Source: Paramicrobacterium agarici (lineage in GTDB: Bacteria > Actinomycetota > Actinomycetes > Actinomycetales > Microbacteriaceae). From it: a DNA stretch of 64,000 nt. The position numbers were made by a program, and so were the translations under genes. The notes beneath the pieces were generated by a model. That model was not told the origin of the DNA, searched no databases, and saw only the letters and a program-made list of their open reading frames with translations. Shown in pieces: positions 27,847 through 38,488 of the stretch; position 1 is the first letter of the stretch; each line of letters starts with the position of its first letter. Where the stretch lies: NCBI RefSeq assembly GCF_002563955.1, contig NZ_PDJE01000001.1, positions 2,170,001-2,234,000 on the forward strand, given 5' to 3'.

Positions 27847-28748
27847 GCGATTCACCTCGCGACGCATACCGGGCGGGGTTCGTCTCGTTCGTCGGACGGC
27901 CAAACGTCGGTAAGTCGACGCTCATGAACGCCCTCGTCGGGAGCAAAGTCGCGATCACGAGCGAGAAGCCTCAGACGACGCGCAAGGCGATCAGGGGCAT
28001 CGTCTCCTCTGAATCCGGTCAGGTCATCGTTGTCGACACACCTGGTGTGCACAGACCGAGAACCTTGCTCGGGGAGCGTCTCAACGATCTGGTCCAGTCC
28101 ACGCTCGGCGACATGGACGTGATCGGCATGTGCGTTCCCGCAGGCGAGGCGATCGGGCCCGGAGACCGGTTCATCAACGAGCAGCTCGACGACTACCCCC
28201 GTGCAAAGAAGGTTGCGATCGTCACGAAGATCGACGCCGTCCCAAAGGCGCAGGTGGCCGACCAGCTTTACGCCGTGTCGCAATTGAGGGAATGGGACGA
28301 GATCATTCCCGTGTCCAGCGTGAAGCAGCTTCAGCTGGACATTCTTGTTGAGCAACTCACGAAGCTGCTTCCCGAATCACCACGTCTCTATCCCGATGAG
28401 CGGATTACCGACGAGTCCATCGAGGACCGGATCGCCGAGTACATTCGCGAGGCCGCTCTCGAAGGCGTGCGAGATGAGCTTCCGCACTCGCTCGCTGTGA
28501 CGGTAGATGATGTCAGCGCACGCGAGCACAAAGACATCGTCGATATCTACGCGAATGTGTTCGTGGAGCGCGACAGCCAGAAGGCGATCGTCATCGGAAA
28601 GCACGGTGCACGCCTCCGGGAGGTCGGCGAACGTGCCCGCGCACAAATCGAACCGCTTGTCGGCTCGCGGGTCTTCCTCTCACTCCGTGTGAAAGTCGCG
28701 CGTGACTGGCAGCGCGACCCGAAGCAGCTGGGTCGCCTTGGGTTCTAG
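27843..28748 (+). CDS. era: GTPase Era
   Basis: A 301-residue GTPase that binds the 3' end of 16S rRNA during 30S assembly. G1 reads GRPNVGKST near residue 16-24, G3 DTPG, G4 TKID, and a C-terminal KH domain carries I-V-I-G-K-H-G-A-R-L-R-E-V-G. The ATG at 27843 overlaps the upstream stop (ATGA), with GAGGAG 6 bases upstream; an in-frame GTG two codons earlier is less likely. It ends the HIT-phoH-ybeY-CNNM-era operon. Confidence 0.96.
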   Translation: MSDSPRDAYRAGFVSFVGRPNVGKSTLMNALVGSKVAITSEKPQTTRKAIRGIVSSESGQVIVVDTPGVHRPRTLLGERLNDLVQSTLGDMDVIGMCVPAGEAIGPGDRFINEQLDDYPRAKKVAIVTKIDAVPKAQVADQLYAVSQLREWDEIIPVSSVKQLQLDILVEQLTKLLPESPRLYPDERITDESIEDRIAEYIREAALEGVRDELPHSLAVTVDDVSAREHKDIVDIYANVFVERDSQKAIVIGKHGARLREVGERARAQIEPLVGSRVFLSLRVKVARDWQRDPKQLGRLGF

Positions 28749-28833
28749 GCATATGTATGCAACCAGGGGATGATTTTGCCCGTCCGCAGGATGATCGCAC
28801 GCGCTTTGGCGCCCCGCTGAGCTCGGGCCGAAC

Positions 28834-28839
28834 TACTCT
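28834..28839 (+). promoter_or_regulatory. Putative -10 box, leaderless start of the histidine kinase
   Basis: TACTCT is 7 bases before the ATG at 28847. It supports this start over the upstream ATG at 28757. Confidence 0.45.
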
Positions 28840-28846
28840 TGAGCGC

Positions 28847-30019
28847 ATGATTCGATCTCTGCTGCCGCGGCAATACGCCGTCGACGGTGCGGTAGGGATA
28901 CTCGTCGCGATACTGTGCCTGCCGTTCGCGGTACGAGGAACGTTCATCGACGTGTGGCTGATTCTTGTCACGTGGGGCGTCTTCTCGCTGCGAAGAGTCT
29001 CTCCTGCCCTCGCCCTCACAGCGGCGTGGATCGGCGTGATCGCGCAGATGGGTTCTGGAGCATCACCGAATGCTTACAACATCGCCGTGCCGATCGTGCT
29101 GTACGCGACGGCCCGGTACGGTGACGGATGGGTGCGCTGGTACGGGCTCGCGTCTGCTGTCGTTGGAGGAATCATCGCGTCGGCGTACGTCGTGCTGATT
29201 ACGAACGCGAGCGCCGGCTTTGACGTGACGACGATTTCCATTCTGTCGTTCGCCGCCGTGATGGGGGCGATCGCCGGAATCGTCGTGCTGGGGCTCTCGT
29301 GGACGCTTGGCCAGCTCATGCGCACAGCCGATGCTGCTCGGCAGGCGGGCTATGAACGTTTTCGAGCGCAGCAAGCTCAGCTGCTTGCGGAACAGGCCAC
29401 CGTCGTCGAGCACGAGCGGGGCAGGATCGCGCGCGACATGCACGATGTCGTCGCTCACTCCCTCGCCGTCGTCGTCGCGCAAGCAGATGGGGCGCGTTAC
29501 GTGCACAAGGGTGATCCAGAGGCACTCGCGCGCACCCTTGAAACCGTCTCGGAAACGGCGCGACACGCATTGGGAGACGTTCGGCTGCTCTTGAGCGAGC
29601 TCCGCCACGAGCAAGAGAGCGGACCGCAGCCGGGCCTCGCGGATCTCGACGCCCTTGTTGAGCGAATGCGGAGCGCGGGCCTCTCGATTCGATACACGTT
29701 GATCGGAACGCTCCCCGAACTTCCGACGGGGCGGCAGATCGCCGCGTACCGGATCCTGCAGGAGGCGCTCACCAACGCGCTCCATCACGGGGACCCGACC
29801 CGCGATGTTGACGTTCTTGTCAAGGGAGACGCGCACTGCATCGATCTCGTTGTCGAGAACGAGTCAGCGCAGGTTCCGGCGTCCCCTGACGCCGGGCTCA
29901 CGCGCGGGCATGGATTGCCCGGAATGCGCGAGCGCGCGTCGCTCGCGGGCGGTACGCTCGATATCGATGCGTCCGTCGCCGGCCGATTCCGCGTGCACGC
30001 ACGACTTCCCGCAGCTTGA
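28847..30019 (+). CDS. Sensor histidine kinase (NarL/DesK-type, HisKA_3)
   Basis: A 390-residue membrane kinase with about five hydrophobic segments in the first 150 residues, a short coiled region, then a HisKA_3 domain whose R-D-M-H-D-V-V-A-H-S-L motif holds the phospho-accepting His. An HATPase domain follows, with A-L-T-N-A-L-H-H and G-H-G-L-P-G-M-R-E-R. No extracellular sensor domain is obvious, so it may sense within the membrane or through the adjacent ABC transporter. An in-frame ATG at 28757 would add 30 hydrophilic residues; the TACTCT box favours 28847. It is followed by its response regulator 16 bases later. Confidence 0.9.
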   Translation: MIRSLLPRQYAVDGAVGILVAILCLPFAVRGTFIDVWLILVTWGVFSLRRVSPALALTAAWIGVIAQMGSGASPNAYNIAVPIVLYATARYGDGWVRWYGLASAVVGGIIASAYVVLITNASAGFDVTTISILSFAAVMGAIAGIVVLGLSWTLGQLMRTADAARQAGYERFRAQQAQLLAEQATVVEHERGRIARDMHDVVAHSLAVVVAQADGARYVHKGDPEALARTLETVSETARHALGDVRLLLSELRHEQESGPQPGLADLDALVERMRSAGLSIRYTLIGTLPELPTGRQIAAYRILQEALTNALHHGDPTRDVDVLVKGDAHCIDLVVENESAQVPASPDAGLTRGHGLPGMRERASLAGGTLDIDASVAGRFRVHARLPAA

Positions 30020-30035
30020 ATGAGGTCACCTCTCG

Positions 30036-30701
30036 ATGCCAGAAACCATTTCCGTCGCCCTCGTCGATGATCAGTCGCTCTTTCGTGCCGGAATTCGCAT
30101 GCTCATCGATTCGCAACCTGACCTCGAGTTCGCCGGAGAAGCTGAGAACGGGCATGACGGAGTCGTTCTCGCTCGCTCAGCACGCCCCGATGTGATGCTC
30201 ATGGACGTTCGCATGCCGCAGCTCGACGGCATCGAGGCGACGGAGCGCATTTTGTCAGAGGCGGATGCAGCCGGTCGCGATGCACCGCGCATCATCGTGC
30301 TCACGACGTTCGAGCTCGACGAGGGCGCAGCGAGGGCGCTGCGCATCGGCGCGAGCGGCTTTCTTCTCAAGGACTCACAGCCCGAATTCCTTCTCGCCGC
30401 CATCCGTTCAGTTCACTCGGGGAGCGCGGTCATCGCGCCCGGCGCGACGAAAACCCTCCTTGCCCAGCTGGGCCAGGCGCCGGTCTCGCGTGAACCCACG
30501 GAGTTCGCAGCACTGACGGATCGTGAGAAGCAGATCTTCCGCCTCGCGGCGTCAGGGCTGAGCAATTCCGAGATCGCCGGACGCGAGTTTCTCAGCGAAG
30601 CGACGGTGAAAACCCACGTCAGTCGCGTGCTCAGCAAGCTAGGGGCTCGCGATCGTGTGCAACTCGTAATCTACGCATACGAGCACGGCGTCATCGGCTG
30701 A
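30036..30701 (+). CDS. NarL/LuxR-type response regulator
   Basis: A 221-residue two-component regulator: receiver domain with the phospho-acceptor Asp in V-M-L-M-D-V-R-M-P near residue 54 and conserved Lys in L-L-K-D-S near 108, then a C-terminal LuxR-type helix-turn-helix (L-T-D-R-E-K-Q-I-F-R-L-A-A-S-G-L-S-N-S-E-I-A) at about 155-215. It partners the preceding kinase. The ABC ATPase and permease that follow on the same strand are its most likely target. Confidence 0.94.
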   Translation: MPETISVALVDDQSLFRAGIRMLIDSQPDLEFAGEAENGHDGVVLARSARPDVMLMDVRMPQLDGIEATERILSEADAAGRDAPRIIVLTTFELDEGAARALRIGASGFLLKDSQPEFLLAAIRSVHSGSAVIAPGATKTLLAQLGQAPVSREPTEFAALTDREKQIFRLAASGLSNSEIAGREFLSEATVKTHVSRVLSKLGARDRVQLVIYAYEHGVIG

Positions 30702-30763
30702 TCTCCCTCTCGCGTTCGAGTCAGGTCATCCTGAAGACTGACGACGACAGCGCAGGTGCTTCA

Positions 30764-30769
30764 TAGCGT
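30764..30769 (+). promoter_or_regulatory. Putative -10 box, leaderless start of the ABC ATPase
   Basis: TAGCGT is 7 bases before the ATG at 30777, in the 75-base gap after the response regulator. Confidence 0.45.
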
Positions 30770-30776
30770 GAATTCT

Positions 30777-31538
30777 ATGAAGATTTCCACATCGCAAATG
30801 GGACTCGCTGCGCGTGTTGTCGGCGTGAGCAAGGGCTACGGCCGCGGACAGAGTCTCGTGCGCGCGCTCGACGGTGTCACGGTCGGTCTGCGCACGGCCG
30901 AGTTCACCGCCATCATGGGGCCGAGCGGGTCTGGAAAATCCACGCTGATGCATGTGATGGCCGGCCTCGACTCCGTGGACTCCGGAGAAGTGTGGATCGG
31001 TGACGACGACATCACAAGCCTCGGTGATTCCGCGCTGACCGTGCTGCGACGCCGGCGCATCGGGTTTGTCTTCCAGGCGTTCAACCTCGTACCGACTCTT
31101 GACGCCGAAGCGAACATTCTGCTGCCGTTCGATTTGGACGGTCGTACGCCCACCAGTGAGGAGCAGAATCATTTTCTTACGCTCGTCGATCGACTCGGGC
31201 TGAATGATCGGCTCCGCCATCGCCCGAGCGAATTGAGCGGTGGCCAGCAACAACGCGTCGCGATCGCACGGGCGCTCGTGACGCGGCCAGACATCGTGTT
31301 CGCAGATGAGCCGACGGGAAATCTCGATTCGCGCAGTGGACGCGAAGTCCTCAGCATCCTGTCCGACGCGAGCCGCAACTTCGCGCAGACGATCGCCATG
31401 GTCACTCACGACGCCGCTGCGGCGAGCATGGCGTCACGCGTGATCGTCCTCGGCGATGGACGCGTTGTTGGAGACCTCGGTCCGTCGTCAGCCGAGCAGA
31501 TCGCCTCGACGACACTGCGACTGGAACAGAGCCGATGA
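30777..31538 (+). CDS. ABC transporter ATPase (LolD/MacB-type)
   Basis: A 253-residue ATPase with Walker A GPSGSGKST near residue 50, signature LSGGQQQR near 150 and Walker B F-A-D-E-P-T-G-N-L-D near 172-182; these are typical of the MacB/LolD/BceA class that partners FtsX-like permeases. The start was taken at the ATG at 30777; alternatives are an in-frame start at 30756 and an ATG at 30798. Its stop overlaps the permease start by 4 bases, so the two form one transporter. Confidence 0.92.
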   Translation: MKISTSQMGLAARVVGVSKGYGRGQSLVRALDGVTVGLRTAEFTAIMGPSGSGKSTLMHVMAGLDSVDSGEVWIGDDDITSLGDSALTVLRRRRIGFVFQAFNLVPTLDAEANILLPFDLDGRTPTSEEQNHFLTLVDRLGLNDRLRHRPSELSGGQQQRVAIARALVTRPDIVFADEPTGNLDSRSGREVLSILSDASRNFAQTIAMVTHDAAAASMASRVIVLGDGRVVGDLGPSSAEQIASTTLRLEQSR

Positions 31539-32917
31539 TCCTCTCAGCACGCGATCTTCGATCAACCGCGCTCGTCGCCGCGCTCTCAGCGGGCTTCGGG
31601 GTGGCTCTTCTGCAGGGAACCTCGGTTCTCGTGGCTGCGCTCGGTGAGCATGATGTCGCTGCCAGAGCTCGCATGCAGCTGGCGCTGACCGTTGTCGCCG
31701 CTGTGTTTTTCGCGATTGCGGTGTTCGTCGGAGCGATCGTGACGTCGAACACCGTACGAACTGTCGTCGCGGGCCGAACACGAGACATCGCGCGGCTTCG
31801 TCTGCTCGGTGCGTCGGCCCGCAGCATCCGTCGAGGATTTCTGCGCACCGGGCTCGTCGCGTCGGCGATCGGGAGCACCGCAGGCGGACTCCTGCTCGGC
31901 GGAATCTGTGCGATGGGCGTGCCCGTGGTGGTGAACTGGGGGATGCTGCCCGACGCGCCCTATGTCCTCGTGCAGTGGACGCTCGTGCTCCCCGTGATCA
32001 TCACGATCGTGACGTGCGTCGCCGCCATCTGGCTTGGATCGCGCTCCGTGCTCGCCGTATCGCCGATTGAAGCCACGGGCCGTGCAGCGACGAGCGATCC
32101 CATCACGTCGCCCTGGCACACTCGCTCCGGCGTGTGGCTCCTCGGCGGGGGAGTAGCGCTGCTTGCGGGCGGCGTCATCGTCGGACAGGTCACGTCGACC
32201 GGCCTGCTCATCGCCGTTCTGGGAGGGATGGCATCGTTTCTCGGAGTCGTTCTCCTGGCCGAGAAAATTCTGCCGCCCGTGCTCGGGGGAGTCGGCAAGC
32301 TGCTGTCGATGGGACCCGCTTCTCGGCTGTCTGCGACGAACGCGCTTCGTGATCCGGGGCGCACCAGTCGCGCCACAATTGGCATCGTCATCGGGGTGAC
32401 CTTGATCGTGATGTTCTCTGTCGCGATGGAGACCTACTACGACGTGCTTTTCGGTGCTCAGTCAGATCTCCCGGAGCTCTACCGGGGAACGGACACAGCT
32501 CTGTCGCTGTCGATCGCCGTCTTCTCTGTGCTCTTCGGATTCTCGGCGGTCATCGCGGCGGTCGGCCTCGTGAACACGCTCTCACTGTCTGTGCTACAGC
32601 GTCGACGCGAACTCGGGTTGCTCCGGACGATCGGACTCTCTCGGCGCCCCGTGCGGACGATGGTGACGGTGGAGAGCATCACGATGAGCATCTCCGGCGT
32701 GATCCTGGGATTCGCCCTCGGCATCGGGTACGGCTGGAGCGGGGCGATGGCACTGCTCGGCTCGATTCCAGGCGGAAGGCTCGTCTCTCCTGTCATTCCC
32801 CTCTGGCTGATGGCTGCGGTCATCGGATCAGCGCTGCTTCTCGCGGTGATGGCGGCACTTCTGCCCGTCCGACGCGTGCTGCGGGATCGGCCGATCGCCG
32901 CTCTTGCCGCAGAGTGA
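31535..32917 (+). CDS. FtsX-like ABC permease
   Basis: A 460-residue permease with two FtsX/MacB-type membrane repeats (about residues 15-180 and 250-455) and around eight to ten membrane segments. The second repeat contains V-N-T-L-S-L-S-V-L-Q-R-R-R-E-L-G-L-L-R-T-I-G, a hallmark of this class. With the preceding ATPase it resembles transporters that export or sense lipids, peptides or antibiotics. Adjacency to a histidine kinase and response regulator is typical of antimicrobial-peptide or cell-envelope stress modules, but no large extracellular sensing domain as in BceB is apparent. Confidence 0.9.
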   Translation: MILSARDLRSTALVAALSAGFGVALLQGTSVLVAALGEHDVAARARMQLALTVVAAVFFAIAVFVGAIVTSNTVRTVVAGRTRDIARLRLLGASARSIRRGFLRTGLVASAIGSTAGGLLLGGICAMGVPVVVNWGMLPDAPYVLVQWTLVLPVIITIVTCVAAIWLGSRSVLAVSPIEATGRAATSDPITSPWHTRSGVWLLGGGVALLAGGVIVGQVTSTGLLIAVLGGMASFLGVVLLAEKILPPVLGGVGKLLSMGPASRLSATNALRDPGRTSRATIGIVIGVTLIVMFSVAMETYYDVLFGAQSDLPELYRGTDTALSLSIAVFSVLFGFSAVIAAVGLVNTLSLSVLQRRRELGLLRTIGLSRRPVRTMVTVESITMSISGVILGFALGIGYGWSGAMALLGSIPGGRLVSPVIPLWLMAAVIGSALLLAVMAALLPVRRVLRDRPIAALAAE

Positions 32918-32949
32918 TGCCAGCGGTCTCGACGCGGGCACGATGGTGC

Positions 32950-32955
32950 TATCCT
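32950..32955 (+). promoter_or_regulatory. Putative -10 box of the leuA leader transcript
   Basis: TATCCT is 7 bases before the GTG of the leader peptide; CTCGAC at 32928-32933 with a 16-base spacer could serve as -35. Transcription would start at about 32963. Confidence 0.6.
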
Positions 32956-32962
32956 GAAAAAC

Positions 32963-34839
<1,877 letters not shown>

Positions 34840-34847
34840 CCGCTGTT

Positions 34848-34881
34848 CTGTTGCCGTGTGTCGGCGGACGCACGGCAACAG
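34848..34881 (+). terminator. Possible terminator hairpin after leuA
   Basis: An 11-bp perfect stem, CTGTTGCCGTG (34848-34858) with CACGGCAACAG (34871-34881), starts 8 bases after the leuA stop. The loop is 12 bases and no U-tract follows, so it may instead be a processing or Rho-assisted site. Confidence 0.5.
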
Positions 34882-34946
34882 GCATGCGTCGCGCACGCTC
34901 CGGTGTCGCACGGCGCGCGCGCAGGAGAATCACGAGATAATCAAGT

Positions 34947-35693
34947 GTGCCGTTGTATCGAGATGAGGGCGTCGTCCTTCGCACCCACAAGCTGGGCGAG
35001 GCCGATCGCATTGTGACCCTGCTGACGCGTCAGCACGGCAAGGTGCGCGCCGTCGCAAAGGGCATCCGGAGAACGAGTTCGCGCTTCGGCTCCCGACTCG
35101 AGCCGTTCATGGTCGCCGATCTGCAACTGTACGAGGGCCGAAGTCTCGACACCATCACGCAGGCGGACACCCTGGGAGCCTACGGACAGATCATTGCCGC
35201 TGACTACGACAGCTACACGGCAGCGAACGTCATGGTCGAGACCGCGGACAAACTCACGGAGTCTGATTCAAACCATCAGCAGTACCTGCTGCTGCTCGGG
35301 GCACTGCGCTCGCTCTCGCGTGCCGAGCATGCCCCGAGTGCGACGCTTGACTCGTATCTGCTGCGAGCGCTGTCACTAGCTGGATGGGCCCCGAGCTTCG
35401 TGGACTGCGCACGCTGTCAGGAGCCGGGACCGCACGACGCCGTCGTTGTTCAGATGGGCGGAGTCGTGTGTCCCGACTGCGCGCCGACGGGCAGCCCGAA
35501 GGTGGATTCCCAGACACGTGAGCTGCTGGGTTCGCTTCTCGCCGGAGACTGGGCCGTCGTGGATGCTGCTGACGCAGCGGTGCGCTCACGGGCCAGCGGC
35601 CTCGTCGGCGCCTACGTGCAATGGCACCTCGAGCGCGGACTCCGCTCCTATGCCCACCTCAGTTCGTCATCGAAGATGGAAAGCCGACAGTGA
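34947..35693 (+). CDS. recO: DNA repair protein RecO
   Basis: A 248-residue recombination mediator that helps load RecA and anneals single strands. It has an N-terminal OB-fold ([21 protein letters not shown]) and a zinc-binding motif with CARC near 153 and CPDC near 174. A GATAAT hexamer at 34936-34941 lies 5 bases before the GTG, again suggesting little or no leader. The stop overlaps the uppS GTG. Confidence 0.95.
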   Translation: MPLYRDEGVVLRTHKLGEADRIVTLLTRQHGKVRAVAKGIRRTSSRFGSRLEPFMVADLQLYEGRSLDTITQADTLGAYGQIIAADYDSYTAANVMVETADKLTESDSNHQQYLLLLGALRSLSRAEHAPSATLDSYLLRALSLAGWAPSFVDCARCQEPGPHDAVVVQMGGVVCPDCAPTGSPKVDSQTRELLGSLLAGDWAVVDAADAAVRSRASGLVGAYVQWHLERGLRSYAHLSSSSKMESRQ

Positions 35694-36493
35694 GCCCGAA
35701 ACCCTATACGCACCGTGACGCCGTTGCCTACAAGCCGGTCGCCTGGACGGGAATCTATCCGCCCAAGCTTCCCGTCAAGGCGCTCCCCGCGCACGTCGCC
35801 ATCGTCATGGACGGCAACGGTCGGTGGGCGAACAAGCGCGGAATGGCGCGCATCGAGGGGCACAAGGCCGGCGAGGCAGCGTTGCTCGACGTTGTTGCCG
35901 GTGCCATTCAGCTCGGCATCAAGCACGTGAGCGTATACGCGTTCTCTACCGAGAACTGGGCGCGGTCGCCCGACGAGGTGCGCTTTCTCATGGGCTTCAA
36001 CCGCGACGTCCTCCACCGTCGGCGCGATCAGCTCAACGAATGGGGGGTGCGAATCAGGTGGGCCGGTCGCAGGCCGAGACTCTGGTCATCGGTGATCAAA
36101 GAGCTTCAGTATGCCGAGCGACTCACCGCCGACAATTCGGTGCTGACCCTGACGATGTGCGTCAACTACGGCGGACGCAACGAGATCACGGATGCTGTCC
36201 GCTCAATCGCCCGCGACGTGGCCGACGGCACGCTCAAGCCGAGCGGGATCTCTGAGCGCACGATCGCATCGCGCCTCTACGTTCCCGAGATGCCGCCCGT
36301 CGACCTCTTCGTGCGCAGCTCGGGAGAGCAGCGAACGAGTAACTTCATGCTCTGGCAGAGTGCGTACGCTGAGATGGTTTTTCTCGACACGCTCTGGCCG
36401 GACTTCTCGCGCGAAGATCTGTGGGAGGCTGTGCGGCGCTACGTGAGCCGCGACCGTCGCTTTGGCGGTGCCATCGACACTCCGGCATCCTGA
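35690..36493 (+). CDS. uppS: Isoprenyl transferase (undecaprenyl/decaprenyl diphosphate synthase)
   Basis: A 267-residue cis-prenyltransferase making the polyprenyl diphosphate carrier for cell-wall synthesis. The substrate-binding [13 protein letters not shown] near residues 34-46 contains the catalytic Asp, and [11 protein letters not shown] near 207-217 is the conserved C-terminal motif. The GTG at 35690 overlaps the recO stop (GTGA); the longer frame upstream lies within recO and is not needed. Product chain length cannot be decided here. Confidence 0.95.
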   Translation: MSPKPYTHRDAVAYKPVAWTGIYPPKLPVKALPAHVAIVMDGNGRWANKRGMARIEGHKAGEAALLDVVAGAIQLGIKHVSVYAFSTENWARSPDEVRFLMGFNRDVLHRRRDQLNEWGVRIRWAGRRPRLWSSVIKELQYAERLTADNSVLTLTMCVNYGGRNEITDAVRSIARDVADGTLKPSGISERTIASRLYVPEMPPVDLFVRSSGEQRTSNFMLWQSAYAEMVFLDTLWPDFSREDLWEAVRRYVSRDRRFGGAIDTPAS

Positions 36494-36531
36494 CGGGGAA
36501 TTGCGGGACTGCTGACGCGGTTGCATCGAAC

Positions 36532-37200
36532 ATGAGCGAACCCATCACTGTCGACATCTGGTCCGACATCGCGTGCCCCTGGTGCTACATCGGAAAGCGG
36601 CGCTTCGAACGCGGTCTTGAAAGCTTCTCGTCCGATGCAGACAACCCTCCCGTGTCTGTGCGCTTTCACAGCTTCGAGTTGGCGCCCGACACGCCGATCG
36701 ACTTTGAGGGCAGCGAAGAGGAGTTCCTAGCGTCGTACAAGGGGATGCCTGCGGACCAGGTGGCCCAGATGCTCGACCACGTGACGCGCGTCGCCGAACA
36801 GACCGGTCTCGATTACGACTTCGGCTCCGTCAAGCACACGAAGACGCTCAAAGCACACGAGCTCGTGCATTTCGCCCGCGCACAAGGGCGCGAGCACGAC
36901 GTTGTCGAACGACTGATGCGCGCCTATTTCGTCGAGGGCAGGCACGTTGGACGCATCGATGATCTGGCGAATCTGGCAGGCGACGTTGGCCTCGACAGGG
37001 ATGCCGCAGCTCACGCTCTCGAGCAGGGAACGTACGCCGCCGACGTCGCGAAGGACAAGGCGAAAGCTGCCGAGTTCGGCATCAACGGAGTTCCCTTCTT
37101 CGTCTTCGACGGCCAATATGGCGTGTCGGGTGCGCAGGAGCCTGAGACGTTCAACACCGTTCTGCGCGAAGTCGTCACCCGCCGCGGAGCTCAATCGTGA
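36532..37200 (+). CDS. DsbA-family (FrnE-like) thioredoxin-fold oxidoreductase
   Basis: A 222-residue protein with an N-terminal active-site CPWC at residues 15-18 inside I-W-S-D-I-A-C-P-W-C-Y-I-G-K-R. This is the FrnE/2-hydroxychromene-2-carboxylate isomerase-like branch of the DsbA family. It has no signal peptide, so it is cytoplasmic, unlike periplasmic DsbA. Near the C-terminus G-I-N-G-V-P-F-F-V-F is the cis-Pro loop. The ATG at 36532 was chosen because upstream sequence belongs to uppS. Its stop overlaps a 46-codon frame leading to dusB. Confidence 0.92.
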   Translation: MSEPITVDIWSDIACPWCYIGKRRFERGLESFSSDADNPPVSVRFHSFELAPDTPIDFEGSEEEFLASYKGMPADQVAQMLDHVTRVAEQTGLDYDFGSVKHTKTLKAHELVHFARAQGREHDVVERLMRAYFVEGRHVGRIDDLANLAGDVGLDRDAAAHALEQGTYAADVAKDKAKAAEFGINGVPFFVFDGQYGVSGAQEPETFNTVLREVVTRRGAQS

Positions 37201-37337
37201 GCGGTGAGCAGGGCCCGGGCGCGCTGCCGTCGCTGACGATGCTCGGTCAGGCGGACGCTTCGGCGTGCGAGGGCGATGCGTGCTCAGTTCCGCCGCACGC
37301 GGATGGCGAGCAATCTGGGACAATTGAGAGGTTATGA
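37197..37337 (+). CDS. Putative 46-residue protein, coupled on both sides
   Basis: A GTG at 37197 overlaps the upstream TGA as GTGA, and the frame runs 46 codons to a TGA at 37335 that overlaps the dusB ATG as ATGA. It therefore fills exactly the gap between two genes, with 4-base overlaps at each end, as in a translationally coupled operon. The peptide has no hydrophobic segment and contains a C-E-G-D-A-C motif at residues 24-29, which could be a redox or metal site. It is not recognised with certainty; I have a weak memory of similar CEGDxC micro-proteins in Microbacteriaceae. It could also be non-coding spacer. Confidence 0.5.
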   Translation: MSGEQGPGALPSLTMLGQADASACEGDACSVPPHADGEQSGTIERL

Positions 37338-38488
37338 CCTCGACTTCCACTCTTGCGCGGCCGCTCACGATCGGCTCCCTGACTCTCGACGTGCCCGTCG
37401 TGCTCGCACCCATGGCCGGAATCACGAACACGGCGTTCCGACGACTCTGCCGTGAGTTCGGCGCTGGGCTGTACGTGTGCGAGATGATCACCTCTCGCGC
37501 GCTTGTCGAGCGCACGCCTGAGACGATGCGCCTCATCTCTCACCACGAATCCGAGGTTCCGCGCAGCGTTCAGCTGTATGGCGTCGACCCGGCGACCGTG
37601 CGTGAGGCCGTAACCATGCTCGTCGCGGAGGACCGGGCAGACCATATCGATCTCAACTTCGGGTGCCCCGTGCCCAAGGTTACGCGCAAAGGCGGGGGAG
37701 CGGCACTGCCCTGGAAGCACGATCTCTTTCGAGGAATCGTCACTGAAGCCGTGAAAGCGGCGGGGCCGATCCCGGTCACTGTCAAAATGCGCAAGGGCAT
37801 CGACAGCGACCACCTGACGTATCTCGATGCAGCGCGGTTCGCGCAGGACGCCGGCGTTTCTGCCATCGCACTTCATGCGCGCACAGCATCCGAGTTCTAT
37901 TCCGGTCACTCTGACTGGAGCGCCATCGCGACGCTCAAGGAAGCGATCACCGACGTGCCCGTGCTCGGCAATGGTGACATCTGGTCCGACGCCGACGCTC
38001 TCGAGATGATGCGCCAGACCGGGTGCGACGGCGTCGTGATCGGGCGCGGTTGCCTCGGGCGTCCCTGGCTCTTCGGCGATCTTGCCGCGGCGTTCCGCGG
38101 GGAACAGCAGCGCTACACGCCGGGGCTCGGCCAGGTCATCGATACGTTCCGCCGTCACGCCGAGCTGCTTGCAGAGTTCTTCGACTCCGAAGAACGCGGC
38201 TGCCGCGATATCCGCAAGCACGTTGCGTGGTACTTCAAGGGATACCCGGTCGGAAGCGACCTGCGAACGCGGCTGGCGACAGTGGAATCGCTCGCGCAAC
38301 TCGATGAGCTTCTGGCATCGCTCGACGCGTCGCAGCCGTATCCTGGGGCTGATGCCGAGGGACCTCGTGGTCGTTCGGGGCATCCGAAGCGGCCCGTGCT
38401 GCCCGAGGGCTGGCTCGATTCCCACACCATCGGAGGACAGCATGCCCGCGACATTACCGAGGCGGAGTTGAACACGAGTGGCGGTTGA
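37334..38488 (+). CDS. dusB: tRNA-dihydrouridine synthase (DusB-type)
   Basis: A 384-residue FMN enzyme reducing uridines in tRNA. Visible features are P-V-V-L-A-P-M-A-G-I-T-N-T-A-F-R at about 17-32 (FMN binding), D-H-I-D-L-N-F-G-C-P-V-P-K near 100-112 with the catalytic Cys, V-K-M-R-K-G, and G-C-D-G-V-V-I-G-R-G near 234. The C-terminal helical domain follows. The start is the ATG at 37334 with GAGAGG upstream. It overlaps dgt by 11 bases. Confidence 0.94.
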   Translation: MTSTSTLARPLTIGSLTLDVPVVLAPMAGITNTAFRRLCREFGAGLYVCEMITSRALVERTPETMRLISHHESEVPRSVQLYGVDPATVREAVTMLVAEDRADHIDLNFGCPVPKVTRKGGGAALPWKHDLFRGIVTEAVKAAGPIPVTVKMRKGIDSDHLTYLDAARFAQDAGVSAIALHARTASEFYSGHSDWSAIATLKEAITDVPVLGNGDIWSDADALEMMRQTGCDGVVIGRGCLGRPWLFGDLAAAFRGEQQRYTPGLGQVIDTFRRHAELLAEFFDSEERGCRDIRKHVAWYFKGYPVGSDLRTRLATVESLAQLDELLASLDASQPYPGADAEGPRGRSGHPKRPVLPEGWLDSHTIGGQHARDITEAELNTSGG

